Position numbers and translations under genes: made by a program. A stretch of 64,000 bases of DNA from Balaenoptera acutorostrata (taxonomy: Eukaryota > Chordata > Mammalia > Artiodactyla > Balaenopteridae), in assembly GCF_949987535.1 (NCBI RefSeq), contig NC_080067.1, positions 29,974,039 to 30,038,038 on the forward strand, written 5' to 3'. The notes below the pieces were generated by a model. The model was not told the origin of the DNA, did no database searches, and was given only the letters and a program-made list of their open reading frames with translations. Of this stretch, positions 11,435-23,689 are shown piece by piece (position 1 is the stretch's first letter; every line of letters starts with the position of its first letter).

Positions 11435-12400
11435 TAGACTGTAATGTTTTACATTTTGAATATTTTGTACTTAATATGCCATTCTCTTATTGTTGGACTT
11501 TAGAGTATTTCCATTACATACATTGCTGCAATAATTGTTTTCAACACATTTTTCTTTAGATCTCTTAATAATTTTTAGGGTAGATTTCTTTGAGTGGAAT
11601 TTACTGGTTTCAATAGGAGAAAATGTTAATGGTTCTATATTACCAGATTATTTTCAAGAAAAAAAAATTCCAGTTTATCTTTTCATACTAGTTTATAAGA
11701 CAATTGTTCTCAACTTAATAATTTCAGCAACTTATATAATTTTTGGAACTTTTGTGAATTTGGCAAAATGTTAACAAATTATTTTTATATTTTTTTGAAA
11801 TGTGCAATTTACCAATATTTATATGCTTTGGGAATGTATGTTTCTTCTTCAAATTTCTTGTCTTATTTGTATCTTTTGCTTTTATTTTAATATTATTTTG
11901 CATTTTATAGTGGTGTGTTTGTATTTTTATTATTAAGTTATCTGTGTTATTAATACTTTAAAATACCAATGTATCATAGCTGGCGAATAGTTATCCCTGA
12001 GTGTTATTATTTTTCCTTTATTTTATTTATGGTAGTTCTGGAATAATTTTTTTTTGGATTTTTGAAATCACAGAAGGAATACATGTACCTATAACAAGTC
12101 AAATAATATAGAGATCTCTGCCCCAGCCCACATATCGCATGCCACCAACTCAAAGATGGCCAATATTAATTGCTTGATCTGCAACCTTCTACATATTCTC
12201 TGCTTATATAAACATATGTACACATATGTTGGTGTTTTAAAAAATCTTTTTTCTTAAATGTAATTGTAACATAATGAAATAATAATAATGTAATAATGAA
12301 AGTAATTCATGCTTATTTTAGAAAACTTAATAAGGTAAAAAATACTATACTACCCAGAAATAATCCTTGTTAAAATTGCTGTATTTTATTTCATTCATCA
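11435..12400 (-). repeat. Probable very old L1 remnant
   Basis: The plus strand has TACATACATTGCTGCAATAA and TTTCTTTGAGTGGAATTTAC, which resemble the complement of the L1 ORF2 C-terminal block. T-rich, highly decayed text follows. Assignment rests on a few short matches, so it is tentative. The 79-codon plus frame at 11535-11774 is antisense to this and not a real product. Confidence 0.35.
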
Positions 12401-14730
12401 TTTACATTTTATTTCTAGAAATGTCTAATAATTGCTGATTAATAGCACAAATAATAGGAACTCTTTAAAATTAAATTCTCTGAAGCTCTTAAAAGTCATG
12501 CAGATATTTCCTTTTTAATTATCTGCAACATCATTCTTAATGGTTATTTTATATCTAACACCTATATTGCTAAAGTAGTCCCCTATTGTTAGACATTTTA
12601 TTAATCCTAGAATAATATTAAGCCACAAACGTAATAGGAGCATTTGTGTCTTATTACTGCTTTTAGTAGGAAGACCTCTAGTCTACACTGACCTTGAGAA
12701 TAATGAAATAGCTACGTTATTTGGTATGTTATTGACTAGCGGTTTTAAATGTTCTTTATCATGCTCCCTAATTACTTCCTAATTCCCCTTTTCTAAGTTC
12801 TTATGTCTAGTTTGTTAAAATAAAAGGTTTAGTGAAGGATTTTTAAAATGTTGTTTCTGTATCAATTGATGAATTGCTTTATTTTCTTAAATGATCTGCT
12901 GTCTCTAATAGATTGTCCAATTTTAAACCGACTTGTATTTGAAAGTCTTATTAAGTTCAAATTCTTTTACCAGAGCACATCACCTGAAGAATTTATAGAG
13001 TCCCACTAGATCCCATTAAAAGTTAAAAATTTAACTGCTGGGATAAAGTAGTGAGTACAGATATTCGAACTCATATTTACCATGAACTGTGAGATCCTAC
13101 TGTGCTTGTATGTTACCCCCCTCCCTGCACTGCAGTCTGGAAAGCGCTGTCAGGCAGCGACCTAGAGTGATTAGAGGGCTTATCTCATTTGTTTCTGTTC
13201 TCTCAGGGATCATAGTACTGCCTTGTATGTCATCCAATATCTACAGTTATTTTGTGTATTTTGTCTAATTTTTTCATTGTTTTTGGTGGGAAAGCGATTT
13301 GGTTCAAATTACCACATTATGGCCAGAAGTGGAAACCTAACAGATACAATCTTAAAGCAAAATGCAGCCAACAAGTTATACGTCTTAACACTATTCCTTT
13401 TGTTCCCTTTTAATGGACATCTATTTCATTTGGGCAATTGTTAGGAGAGCTAGCTGCATGTTCTACTATATAGTACACAAGAAAAGCTTCTCATTTTAAT
13501 CAGGAAGGATCTTAAGATATAGACAATTAGCAAGTCATTACATAAAGGAACAACTCAGCATCAATTAAATATAAATTGAAATAATCTGGACACTCACCAC
13601 TATTTAACTAATTGAGATTCATCCAACAAACAGATTGGTGGGTAGTTATATAAGGGTACATTTACAGCTCACAATCATGAGGTCTTTAGGGAAGTGTTAT
13701 TCTTAATACTTAATCTTTAAGAGGTATTACACTGAGGTTCTTCAACAGTTGAGAATAACTCATCATAAAACAAAACAAACAAAGTCATTTAGGCTTTAAA
13801 AAAAACCTTTCAGAGTGAAACTATTTTCCTCACGTTAGCAGATACAGATGATAAGAGTCTTTACTGAGATTCTGTCCAAGGCCAATTACAAGAAAAACAG
13901 TTGTTCTTAGGCTAGCATCTCTGCTGTAGTGAGACTACTTGCTTGTGATGAGAACAAATGTGGTTATTGACAAAAATGACATCTTGACTAATAATTAAGC
14001 AAGGAGGTTTACTTTTAACTGACAACCCAGAATATTTACACTGCAGTTTCTTGTGAGAGTTTAATCATGAACTGATGATAATCTAGCCTCAGCCACCGTG
14101 TCTAAGGAATCTGGTATTTGAGAGAATCTAATAGACATGTTCATTGTTTCACTATTGAAAATGATCCCCATCTTCACTTAGATCCTGAGAATGTGAGGCT
14201 CTAGACTACCTTGTCTTACCTTCTCTCCCCAATGCTTTCATCAAATTTTACTTTGACTTTATGCATGCTGTTTTGACAAAGTGTGGTCTGAATGGATTTT
14301 TTTGTAATCACATAATTCTATAATCACGTAATTGAAGTGGTGTGTTATTTGCTGTGTCTTCTACAAGGTTTCAAGTCATAAATTCCTGCTTGAATTTCAT
14401 TCCAGGAAATAGCACAGACTACAGAGACAGTTGTGTGTACCTTTGCTTGTCAGATAATGAAAAGAATGTAGTTCAACATGTTTCCCTTGGTGTTTCAGCT
14501 GGTAGAAAATGTGGAACTCAGTTCTGCCCAACCTAAACTTCCACTTACTTCAAGCAAGGGATGATATCTACTTGCCTTTGAGTTCAGGTGTGTGGTTAAA
14601 ATTGTTTTATTCCTAACTGCTCCATTTTATATTATGTTTACCTTGTAAGACAGTTTAAATGCTTTTGGAAGAACATGGGATATACAATCTAAATTTAAAA
14701 GTCCATGTAATTTTCTTGTTTCTAGTCGTG
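12401..14730. other. Unassigned AT-rich DNA
   Basis: Mostly unique AT-rich sequence. A 73-codon frame at 13223-13444 and a 64-codon frame at 14342-14536 (both plus) are unrecognised. The segment at 13200-13330 has an old-repeat texture but I cannot name it. Confidence 0.35.
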
Positions 14731-14734
14731 GCCT

Positions 14735-14951
14735 TTTCTTTTTCACCTAGAGAAGTTCCTTTAATATTTGTTGTAAAGCTGATTTGGTGGTGCTAAACTT
14801 TTAGCTCTTGTTTGTCAGTAAATCTTTTGCATCTCTCCATAAAATGTGAATAAGAGCCTTGCTGGGTGGAGTATTCTTGGTTGTAGGTTTCTCCCTTCCA
14901 TCACGTTAAATATGTCGTGGCACTCTCTTCTGGCCTGCAGAGTTTCTGCTA
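14735..14951 (-). mobile_element. Inverted 5' segment of a rearranged L1
   Basis: This segment is co-linear with 60073-60290 of the full-length minus-strand L1. Shared text includes AGAGAAGTTCCTTTA, TTTGTTGTA and CTGCAGAGTTTCTGCT. It therefore represents the ORF1/ORF2 boundary region of L1 on the minus strand. It abuts directly a plus-strand L1 ORF2/3' UTR segment starting near 14952, the head-to-head geometry expected of 5'-inversion (twin priming). Confidence 0.75.
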
Positions 14952-15260
14952 TTATGAAAAAGAACACAAATAATAAATGTTGGCAAGGATGTAGAGAAAA
15001 GGGAGTAATCATACACTGTTGGTGGGAATGTATATTGGTGCAGCCACTGTGGAAAATAGTATGGAGGTTTCTCAAGAAACTAAAAATAGAACTAACATAG
15101 GACCCAGCAATCCCACTCCTGGGTGTATATCTGAAAAAAAGAAAAACACTAATTCAAAAAGATACATGCACCCCAATGTTCATAGCAGCATTATTTACAA
15201 TTGCCAAGCTATGGAAGCAAACTAAGTTTTCATCAACAGATAAATGGATAAAGAAGAAGT

Positions 15261-15312
<52 letters not shown>

Positions 15313-15472
15313 TATGTATGTATATATATAGTACAACATGGGGACTATATCAAATATTTCATAATAACTATAAATGGAATATAACCTTTAAAAATTGTGA
15401 ATTACTATATTGCATACCTGTAACATATAATATTGGACATTAACTATACTCAATAAAAAATAAATTTTAAAA
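14952..15472 (+). mobile_element. 3' segment of the same rearranged L1
   Basis: Plus-strand L1 ORF2 C-terminal region: AATAAATGTTGGCAAGGATG, GACCCAGCAATCCCACTCCT, then a 3' UTR ending ACTATACTCAATAAAAAATA with an AATAAA signal near 15451 and a short A-rich tail. The coding part is broken; the frame at 14846-15100 is a chimera of inverted and direct segments. A long (TG)n tract (15261-15308) replaces the normal GTGGTATATATATA of the element. Confidence 0.8.
15261..15308. repeat. (TG)n microsatellite within L1
   Basis: About 24 uninterrupted TG units followed by imperfect (TATG)n and (TA)n to 15330. It lies exactly where L1 ORF2 has its short TG/TA stretch, so the microsatellite grew out of the element. 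It is likely polymorphic. Confidence 0.95.
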
Positions 15473-15479
15473 AAGTGAA

Positions 15480-18400
15480 TGTAAGAAGAGAGAGGGGGTT
15501 AGAGTGGGTGATCTGGATTGACCACAAGCTAACAAGAGAAAATGATCAGAGAGAGAAAGTGATTTTTTGACTAACAGGAGTTAGCATTCAGGAGTGTTGA
15601 ATTTAGCAAAAAACCATGATGCTATTAAAAGCTGAGCCGGGACCTTGGGATTTGGCCACTTCACTGAATCAGTGGATCAATGAAAAGGTAACCAGATTTC
15701 AGGGGGTTGAGAAATTAGACGTTAAGAAATAAAGCTCAGAGAATTAGATTGTCTATTTAATTAATCTAAAACATGTAATGTGCAAGAAACAAGAAACATT
15801 GTAGCTGGGTCATTTGCAAGCCAGGGCTCTGATTTAGGGCAGAGGAGAAACCTGTAACTTTGTATCCTACTTCAATTTCTCATTATCCTTTGCTAAATAT
15901 GTTGTGTGCTCTGGCCTAAAAGTACTTGTTATCTTTTAATTTTAAAGTTTTCGTTTTTGGATGATTAAGAAAATCTATCTTGTCTTGGGGGGGGGAATTT
16001 ATTTTCACATGCTTTGGTGTAATTAAGTCATTTTCCAGAAAAAAGTAACTTGCTAGCTTTCCCAGTCTTTTCATGCATGCAACTAGTTTTTTGTTATATC
16101 AATGAATATTTTTTAACTCTTGAGTAGAGCTTGGAGAGCAGCGTAGGCAAATCATAAAAAGGTTTGCTGCAGGGAACGTCCCACGAAGGCACAGAATACA
16201 AGTATCAGGTTTGCTCCAGTATCTATCATGATGTCTGGCTCAATAAACGCTTGTTAAATGAGTTGCAAATGACCATGTACATGAAAGAGTAAATCCATGT
16301 TAGTAACCTGATGCTCAGAGAATAACCGGTGTGTGATGAAGCAGCATCTAAGCACATATAGGGGACGGGCAGCATTATTTCTTCGAAGTACTGATGACAC
16401 AACTTTAGAAGTGTTTGTTTCATGTTCCTGCTGCTGTTTTGGACTGGCAAAACGGAGGCGTTTTTGCCTCTGACACTGGCACAGTATTTCATTAGAGGCA
16501 GGATACACTTGGGGGTGCATCTTCCGTATGTTTTAACTCATGTGCTTGGAATCTCCCCAGAGCGGCTCCCATTTGGAAAGCTGAGATAACTCAGCACCTG
16601 TCAGGACTTAAGACGAGCTAACTTCTGGGTACTTGCTACTTGTGAGAAAAGCAAATGGCTGGTGTCCTCTCTCTACATCTAGAGCCCAGAGTTCCAGGCT
16701 AGTTCTGCCCCTCTCTTAGCTGAGTGCCAGTTTCACGGGCCAAATGCGAGTCACTTTCTGAGTATCAGCATGCTTTTCTACCGCAGCCAGGAGGCTGCTT
16801 TTCTAATGTCTTTTCCGGCTCCAAAGTTTTATGATTCTATTTTAGGAATCAGGTCTGCAATATTTCTGATACTCACCTGTACAGGATCCACTCATTCCTT
16901 GCTGAGCTGAGAAAGCGCCTATTATTAGTCACTTTCTTTCTGGAGAATTGGGCCAAATCAGGCCCTTGTTTGTCCTTTGTGCTTATTCTAAGGCGCAGGT
17001 TCTGAGAACATTTCTAGTGCTTTAGGAAGAGCTGAGTCTTGCATTCAGAAGCAGGTAGTTTTAGTGAGTTTAGTTGACAGAGACAAGTGCCCGCCTAGCA
17101 GAATTGTCACATACTTGTTTATGAGATCTCTGTGTCTGCCAGCTGAGTACAAAATGAAGAGAGCAAGACTGTGCTTTACTACCTCTGCAAAGCAGAAAGT
17201 GCTTTTGTTGTTTTTAAAGTTTTCTATGTTCTGGCATACGACTGTGAGAGAGAAACTTTATGCACAACCAGAAATATATTTGAGCTTACAAATCAACAAA
17301 AAAGAATGACTCCTCTGTTCGTTTTCAGGATTCCTAACAGATAAAATGTTAGATATTTTGGAAAGAATGAAGAAAGTTTTTGTTGGTTTGTCTTGTTTTG
17401 TTTTTTACTGGCTTCTAATGACATTCTTTTCGAGGTATTCAGTAGAGTGAAAGAATAGGTTGAAGCTGAAAGAGCAAATTCCCACACCAACATTAATTAT
17501 TTTTATTTCATGCCTCCAGAAGCTAATCTCCTCCACCTGTGTCTCTCTCCATCCCTTTTCAATCCTTCTGTCCAATGAGGATAAAAAGGTAAAATTGTCC
17601 CTTTCGGAAGAGGAATGGAGAAGGCAAGCTTGGAGTGAGGGCAGCCAGTTAGGAATAGTGATTATGGCTGCATTAACCCACGTAAGTAATGAGAATCAGA
17701 ATGAAGACAGGGTCAGTAAGAATAAGAGGGGAAGTCGTTTCGAGAAACAGCCACTAAGCAGAAGGTGTAAATTGTGTGACAAGAAATCCAGACAGCAGGT
17801 TTGGGGAAAGATGCTGAGGTTCCTTAGGAAAACTTGTGGTTTTGAGCTGCCGGGGTCTCTTCAAGTGGTGATTGACGTCTAAGACAGTTGAATATGTAGA
17901 TCTGTTGCTTAAAAAGATTTGCAAGACTGTGAGCTTGCAATATTATTGTTTCTATTTTTAAAGCCAAGCAACTGAGTCAAAGAGGTTAATTCACTTAGCA
18001 AAGTAAATTTTCAATGGATGGCACACGGGACACTCAAAGTCATATGCTTTCTTTCTGTCCTTCTTGCTGAAACAGCTGCAGTGAATCTTTAAAACAAAGG
18101 CTTCTGAGCAAGCAAATTTTTTTTCTCTGAAACATCCATATTAGAGTGTCTTCCTGTCATCAAAGGAAACTGTGTTTGAGAAAAATGAAGGAGTCTGGGA
18201 GAAGTTTCAGTGGTAATGTATCATGACCTTTCACCTGTCTCTTTCAAAATGGGTACTTGCTGCCCTAGAGTCATCACACATGCAACAAACACAGGCTTTC
18301 GGGAGGATCTGGGAGCAACACAGACCTTGGTGGCTCTGGTGTTTGCTGATTTGACTTCCTATCAAATAAACCCTTTCATTTGATGCTGTAGTCCCTGTGG

Positions 18401-19600
18401 TTATCCTTCAGGTAGGGGGTTGAGAGAGTTTACAAGCAAAGCAACTGAACTCTTTTCTGTTGGTAGCCAGATGGCTTCACTCCGTTCTCTTTTTCCTCTC
18501 CAGGCTCTCCTCCCTCACAGCCCTTTCATTGCACTTCCGCTCAACACCAAATCTGCTCCAGCCCCAGCACTGGCCAGTAAACTCCCTTAGACACGAGCTT
18601 TCTACCTGTGGGCTCTCTGTTGCACTTACCCAAGAGATAGGAGAGATAGTGGGCACTTCTATACCAGGAAACCTGGATCTTGACTAAGAAGTGAACATGC
18701 CACTTATAAACAGAGAGCGTCCTGCAAAGATCCCTTACCTTTGAAAAAAAATCCTATCCCGTCTCCTAGCTACACATGGACTTGCAGAGCAGGACAGCCC
18801 GATATATGATATAGAATATCTAACCACTGCCGTTATACTTTCTCTTTAAGAGATGGTTATAGCAACTTTTAAAACGTATTTCCCAAACACGTTTTTAAAG
18901 TCTTAGTTCTTTGTTCTAATTTCACTTGTGCCACCCACCGGCATAATCTCAATAACTTTTTTCATTTCAAGCCATTTCATTCCATTACCTACACTTTAAT
19001 GCTTTGAAGTTGCCATGAAAATTTTATAGACTAATTTTTACCACAAAAGTGAATGAGAGGCAATATATCTTGTACTATCAGAATGCAACAGCATTACTCT
19101 ATATTTTCAGGTCTCTTTGAATTTGATGATTCCTTGGGACTTTATGGAATACACAGTAAAATATAGCCTGGTTAGAAATTTTTGGTACCCAAGATGGCAT
19201 TTCTCATTAGCACCTTACCAAGGGTTTTAGTAACTGTATGAAAAGGGAGGCTCACTAACGCATGAAATAACTTTAAAATGCCCATTTTTCACTTGCTGAG
19301 TTTAAAGTAGAACTTCTTAGCACTGGAACAGCTGAAAGAACGTGCTATTGACTAAGGTGAATAAAAACAAGCCTCGTACCACTAAAAAGTACAATGTTAG
19401 ACTTGTCAGGTAGGAAATGGGTGAGGCAAGATGTGCAGAAAACTTACTCCAGTGCCCTTCCAACAGAGTATGTCTTTTCTTCCAAAAGATGAAATAAATT
19501 TTCAGTCTTTTATTTGCTGTTTTTTTTATTAACTTCCACAACAGGATTTTCCTGATAATGCTAGTCTTTTGCTGGAATCAGGGCTGTGACAAAACTTCAA
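15480..19600. other. Unassigned unique DNA
   Basis: About 4 kb with little recognisable repeat. The longest unexplained open frame of the window's unique DNA lies here: 17460-17882 plus, 140 residues. Its translation shows no family signature, its start context is weak, and no splice or promoter structure is evident, so I do not call it a gene. Overlapping minus frames at 16226-16520 are likewise unrecognised. Confidence 0.4.
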
Positions 19601-19625
19601 AAGTCTTTATACAGCATTGTCCTGT

Positions 19626-19667
19626 TTGCTTTTCTATTTCATGTATTTTATCTTTTTCTATCCACTT
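19626..19667 (+). repeat. 42-bp dispersed direct repeat, copy 1
   Basis: A 42-bp segment beginning TTGCTTTTCTATTTCATGTA recurs at 20384-20425 with two mismatches, 758 bp downstream. The similarity stops abruptly on both sides in both copies. It does not match a repeat family I recognise. Confidence 0.9.
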
Positions 19668-20149
19668 TGCATAGGATCGACTGAGCTTTAGCAAATAATG
19701 TCCTTCGATGCTGTGGGTAGAAATGGTCTGGTGGGAGCTATGGTGACAGGGAAGGGTCTATCTAGGACATCTTGTTCCCAGTTCATTGTGCAACCCATCA
19801 AGTGCTGTTTCCTCTTCACTTGACAAATACTGTTCTGTATTGTTCTGATCTTATTATTTATTCCATTGGACTAATATGTCTATTCTTTTGTGAAAGTCAT
19901 GCATGGCATGACTGTGATTAAAAATTCACTGTGATTAGAAATTGTTAACCTTCACTTTTACTATAAATTAGTATATTTACTATAAATAACTTGCAAATTT
20001 CAGAAGTCTGGAATTTTCAAATTATTTATGTAGGTCTGTCCCAGTCTCCTAGCCTTTGCACCCTTCTCCCTTATCTTTTTGGTTCAGATAGGGACATAAA
20101 AAGACATTGTCAATTGGAATAAAAAGTGAGAAAAATGATGAGAATTTTC

Positions 20150-20342
20150 CTCTAAAATTTACATACAACAGAACCACCAGGAGGGCTTGTTCAAACATAG
20201 ATTAATGCCCTTCCCAACCGGCCACACCCAGAGTTTCTGATCCAATAGCCTGGAGTGGGGCTGAGAATGTACATTTCTATCAAGTTCCCAGGTAAGGTGA
20301 TATTGTGGGTCTGGAGACCACATGTTGAGAACCACTGCTCTA
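20150..20342 (-). repeat. MER5A (hAT-Charlie) DNA transposon relic
   Basis: The plus strand has GAACCACCAGGAGGGCTTGT, CCAGAGTTTCTGATCC and GTTGAGAACCACTGCTCTAA. This is the complement of the short non-autonomous MER5A element, including its terminal CAGTGGTTCTCAA inverted repeat. It is an ancient, immobile copy. Confidence 0.8.
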
Positions 20343-20383
20343 AGTCAAGTGAAGTGTTGAAATGAAACACTTCTCTTGATCCC

Positions 20384-20425
20384 TTGCTTTTCTATTTCAT
20401 GTATTTTACCTTTTTCTGTCCACTT
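20384..20425 (+). repeat. 42-bp dispersed direct repeat, copy 2
   Basis: Second copy of the segment at 19626-19667 (40 of 42 identical). It lies just beyond the MER5A relic. Confidence 0.9.
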
Positions 20426-21380
20426 AATCCTATCTCTTTAAATGGATAGTGGCATCCTTGATCACGCATATCAGGAAAACAACAAAGCCCACCTAGCCTC
20501 AGTCATGGCCACCTCAGCCCTTCACAGGTTTTTTCTCCATCCCCTCAGCAGGCCATCACATACCCCTATTGACTCCACAATTGGGCTTCCACTGTATCCC
20601 TCATCGTCTTGATGATTCCTTTCTGAAGAATTATCCTGGGTTGACCCAGGGACTCTCCTTAAGGTCAAAATCCAATGTTTTCACCCATTTATGTTACACA
20701 AAATAATAGATAAGAGACACTGGCCATTTTCCATCTCCTCCTCTCGGCTATAGCACGTGGATTGGAATTGACCAGTGAACAGGCTTGATCCCCTGGCTGG
20801 ATCCATACCTAATTCTTTCCCAGGGAGGGGGATTGAATTCTTAATTTTTCTCTTTAGTTTCTTTTTCCATGAGTTTTCACTTGAATGCAGGTGGCTGTAG
20901 TCAAATAGCTGAATAGAAAAGCAAACCTAGGGAAATAAAATGAAGCAAAACTATTGCCCAGGTGCAATAATCTTGCTGACCTCTGAGCTCTTTCTACTGT
21001 GTTGCTTGCATGCACCACAAAGCCTTCAGAACATATAATAATATGATATAATAGATAATGATGATTGCTGTAAATTATTGAAGGTTTTAATAAATGCCAG
21101 GAGTATAGTGTTTTTTCATGCCTTTTCCCTTAGACCTCACAACTCCACTATACAGTATCACTATATTTTTCATCTAGAAAAGTGAGTATTAGAAATTTAA
21201 AGAGCTTGCTCAAGATCCCTCCATTAGTAATTGGCAGTGCTGGCATTTGTGCTCCCGTCTGTCTCATTTCAAAGTCCATCATCAAGATACTTTAAAAAAC
21301 AGATTACTTTAGAGGGAATAGTAATTTTGCTGTGGGAAACCAGCTGCAGCCAGTGATTTGGTAACTCATATAATAATAGT
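20426..21380. other. Unassigned unique DNA
   Basis: No recognised repeat, exon or RNA gene. Confidence 0.35.
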
Positions 21381-21389
21381 AATAATAAA

Positions 21390-21560
21390 TATCAATAACA
21401 TTTATAGTGTGCTATATTCCAGGCTATGAGCTTAACATGATTTTTCTCATTTAATCTTCAGAACAACAGTATGATGCAGGTACGATTATTATCCCCATTT
21501 TACAGATGTGGAAAGTGAGACTCAGAAAGATTAAATGAATTTTCCCAGGGTTCTCTGTCC
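21390..21560 (-). repeat. MIR SINE
   Basis: The plus strand contains ATCCCCATTTTACAGATGTG followed by GAAAGTGAGACTCAGAAAGA, a clear complement of the MIR core. The upstream part shows CTCATTTAATCTTCAGAACA. Confidence 0.75.
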
Positions 21561-21715
21561 CCTGACACTAATATCTAAGTGAGTCATAATGGTAGGCAAC
21601 TCCGAACACATATTGTGAGAAAGTAACAGAAGCCCCGACCTGCCGATGAGAAGAGCTTAGTTCTAGGCCTGGCTCTGGCACCAATAGTGTCCAAACTTGT
21701 ATTTGTATAGTGCTT

Positions 21716-21787
21716 TATAGTTTTAATGACTGTATAACTATATATATAACTATATACATAGTTTTAATGACTATAGTTTTAATGACT
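21716..21787. repeat. Imperfect tandem repeat of ATAGTTTTAATGAC
   Basis: Three copies of the 14-mer ATAGTTTTAATGAC occur at about 21717, 21759 and 21773, the first two separated by a (TA)-rich spacer. This is local slippage-type structure with no evident function. Confidence 0.8.
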
Positions 21788-21799
21788 TCTATATGCATT

Positions 21800-22530
21800 T
21801 CTACTTAATCAGTTTACTTTCTGACCCTTTACTTTCCACGTTTCATAAAATTTCTTGGCCTCAGCTTCCTCATCTATAGAATAAGGCAGTTAGGTGATAG
21901 GTGATTTTCATACTATTAGCTTCAACATTTTCTAATTATGAGAATTAGAGGCAGTCATGAATTTTGTTCACAATTCCAAATCCTTGCTGTCATTTCTAAT
22001 AAGCAAAGATGAGAGACATTCTTATATTGTTTCATAATAAACTTTTACTTACACAAGTCTCCCATATGTTTTTAATAAAGAATGCTCATAAGAAAACAAA
22101 TAGTTCAGAATTCTAAAATGTAAAATCCCTTCTTCCCCTATTCTCATTCTCCCCATCTCATATCTGGAAGAAATATTCTTAAGTTTGTATGGATTCTTTA
22201 AAATAAATTCTGTATAACGAAATAGATTTCTAAACTTTCACTCCTGTAAACACCCAGACCTTCTTATATCTAAAGGCTGAGTAAAACAGAAAAACGTTCT
22301 GGACCAGTGGTATACATGTATGTTTTGTGGGTATGTGTGGTCACATCTGAAAGAAAAAAGAAAACAGCGGCAAAACATGATCAAGTCTAATCCCTGGAAG
22401 CATATTGAATTTGGGGAAAAAAATGGCTTCAGTGTCTTCTGCCACTTTATGAGTGAACTCATAGTCTTCTGGGAGTGAGACATAGATGCACCTTATTATT
22501 CCCGTGGTCCAGCTTCATCCACTGGGGCTG
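21800..22530. other. Unassigned unique DNA
   Basis: AT-rich; no recognised gene. The minus frame at 22238-22483 (81 residues) has no recognisable product. Confidence 0.35.
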
Positions 22531-22534
22531 GTGA

Positions 22535-22745
22535 CCGCACAGTCATAGTGGCCAAGAGCACAGACCCTGGAGCCAGACCATCTGGATTTGAATTCCAGTG
22601 CCGACACTAACTTGCTTTTGAATAAGTTACCTCTTTTTGCCTCAGTTTCCCTATTTGTAAGGTTGTTTTGAGTATTAAGTAAGTTAATATTTTTGAAGAG
22701 TTTCAAACAGTGATTAGAATGTAGTAAGCATTATATAAGGGTCTA
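22535..22745 (+). repeat. MIR SINE
   Basis: Plus-strand MIR: AAGAGCACAGACCCTGGAGC at the tRNA-like head, CTGGATTTGAATTCCAG B-box region, then TTTGCCTCAGTTTCCCTATT in the core. It is one of the better preserved MIR copies in the window. Confidence 0.8.
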
Positions 22746-22799
22746 TTATATAAAGTAAACAATGTGGAATCCCTTTCTATAATCATTTCTGATACATGG

Positions 22800-22900
22800 G
22801 CAGCAATGATTGTTGTTGTTCCTGAATGCCTAGCATAGAGCTTGGCAAATTTTAGGTGCTCAGTTGAATAGGTTTGAATGAACAATACTTGAATACTTCC
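22800..22900 (+). repeat. L2 LINE 3' end
   Basis: GCCTAGCATAGAGCTTGGCA followed by GGTGCTCAGTTGAATAGGTT matches the L2 3' terminus (CCTAGCACAGTGCCTGGCAC type). A short ancient remnant. Confidence 0.55.
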
Positions 22901-23529
22901 AGAGTTGGGGATCATAACCCCATGAATGAACTCATTTCCTAGTTGGATAGCTTTAGATAATAGAAAATATTTCCTTTGGTAAGTCAAAAACTGTACCTCC
23001 TCTAATTCCTACTCATTATTCCTAGTCCCAAATTCTGCAGCAACTCACTAAGAGTTCAGCCCATTGAATGGATGGCATCTCTTCACATATTTTGAAGATT
23101 GTTTGCATACTTTTTCTCTTTTTAGGGCTGAGCAAAATAACTCCTCAAGAATTATTCTATAGTCTGGCATCTAGACACCTTATTATATTCACTACCAACA
23201 TATTCCTCTCAGAACTTTTCCTCCTTTGACCTTAGTCCACTCATAAAATTTTTGCACTATCTGGGAATCCCCAATGTGGCATCCTATCTGATTAGTGATT
23301 TTTTTTAACTTCACCCAATGAAGTCTTACTTGACTATGATCCATTCTTAAAAACTCATTTCTATGATAATTCAGTGAATTAACTCAAAGTTTATTTATGC
23401 TTCATAGGTATTTCGTTTGGTATCTAGAAGTAAACTCAGTAATTGCAACAAATACATTAGGGTTTTAGTATTTATATTTGGTTTCTGGTTTTCTCTGTAA
23501 ATTGGTGATCAAGGCATAAGAATAAATAG

Positions 23530-23670
23530 TTGTGGGCTCTGGAAGCAGGTTGACTCAAGTTTTCATCACCAGCTGTGTTATCATGCACAGTGTGCTGTTC
23601 AAGCTTCATAATTCAGAGGAATTACCTGCAGTAATACATGTGAGAGCAGTTAGCTCAGGACTTGCTACAC
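23530..23670 (+). repeat. MIR SINE relic
   Basis: GGGCTCTGGAAGCAGGTTGA and AGCTGTGTTATCATGCACAG follow MIR head and B-box-downstream text, with a decayed core and the typical downstream GTGAGAGCAGTTAGCTCAGG. Confidence 0.5.
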
Positions 23671-23689
23671 TGTAGCGCACTTAAGAATT

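Noticed and set aside
15154..15339. Histidine/threonine-rich minus frame
   Set aside because: It is the translation of the (TG)n tract.
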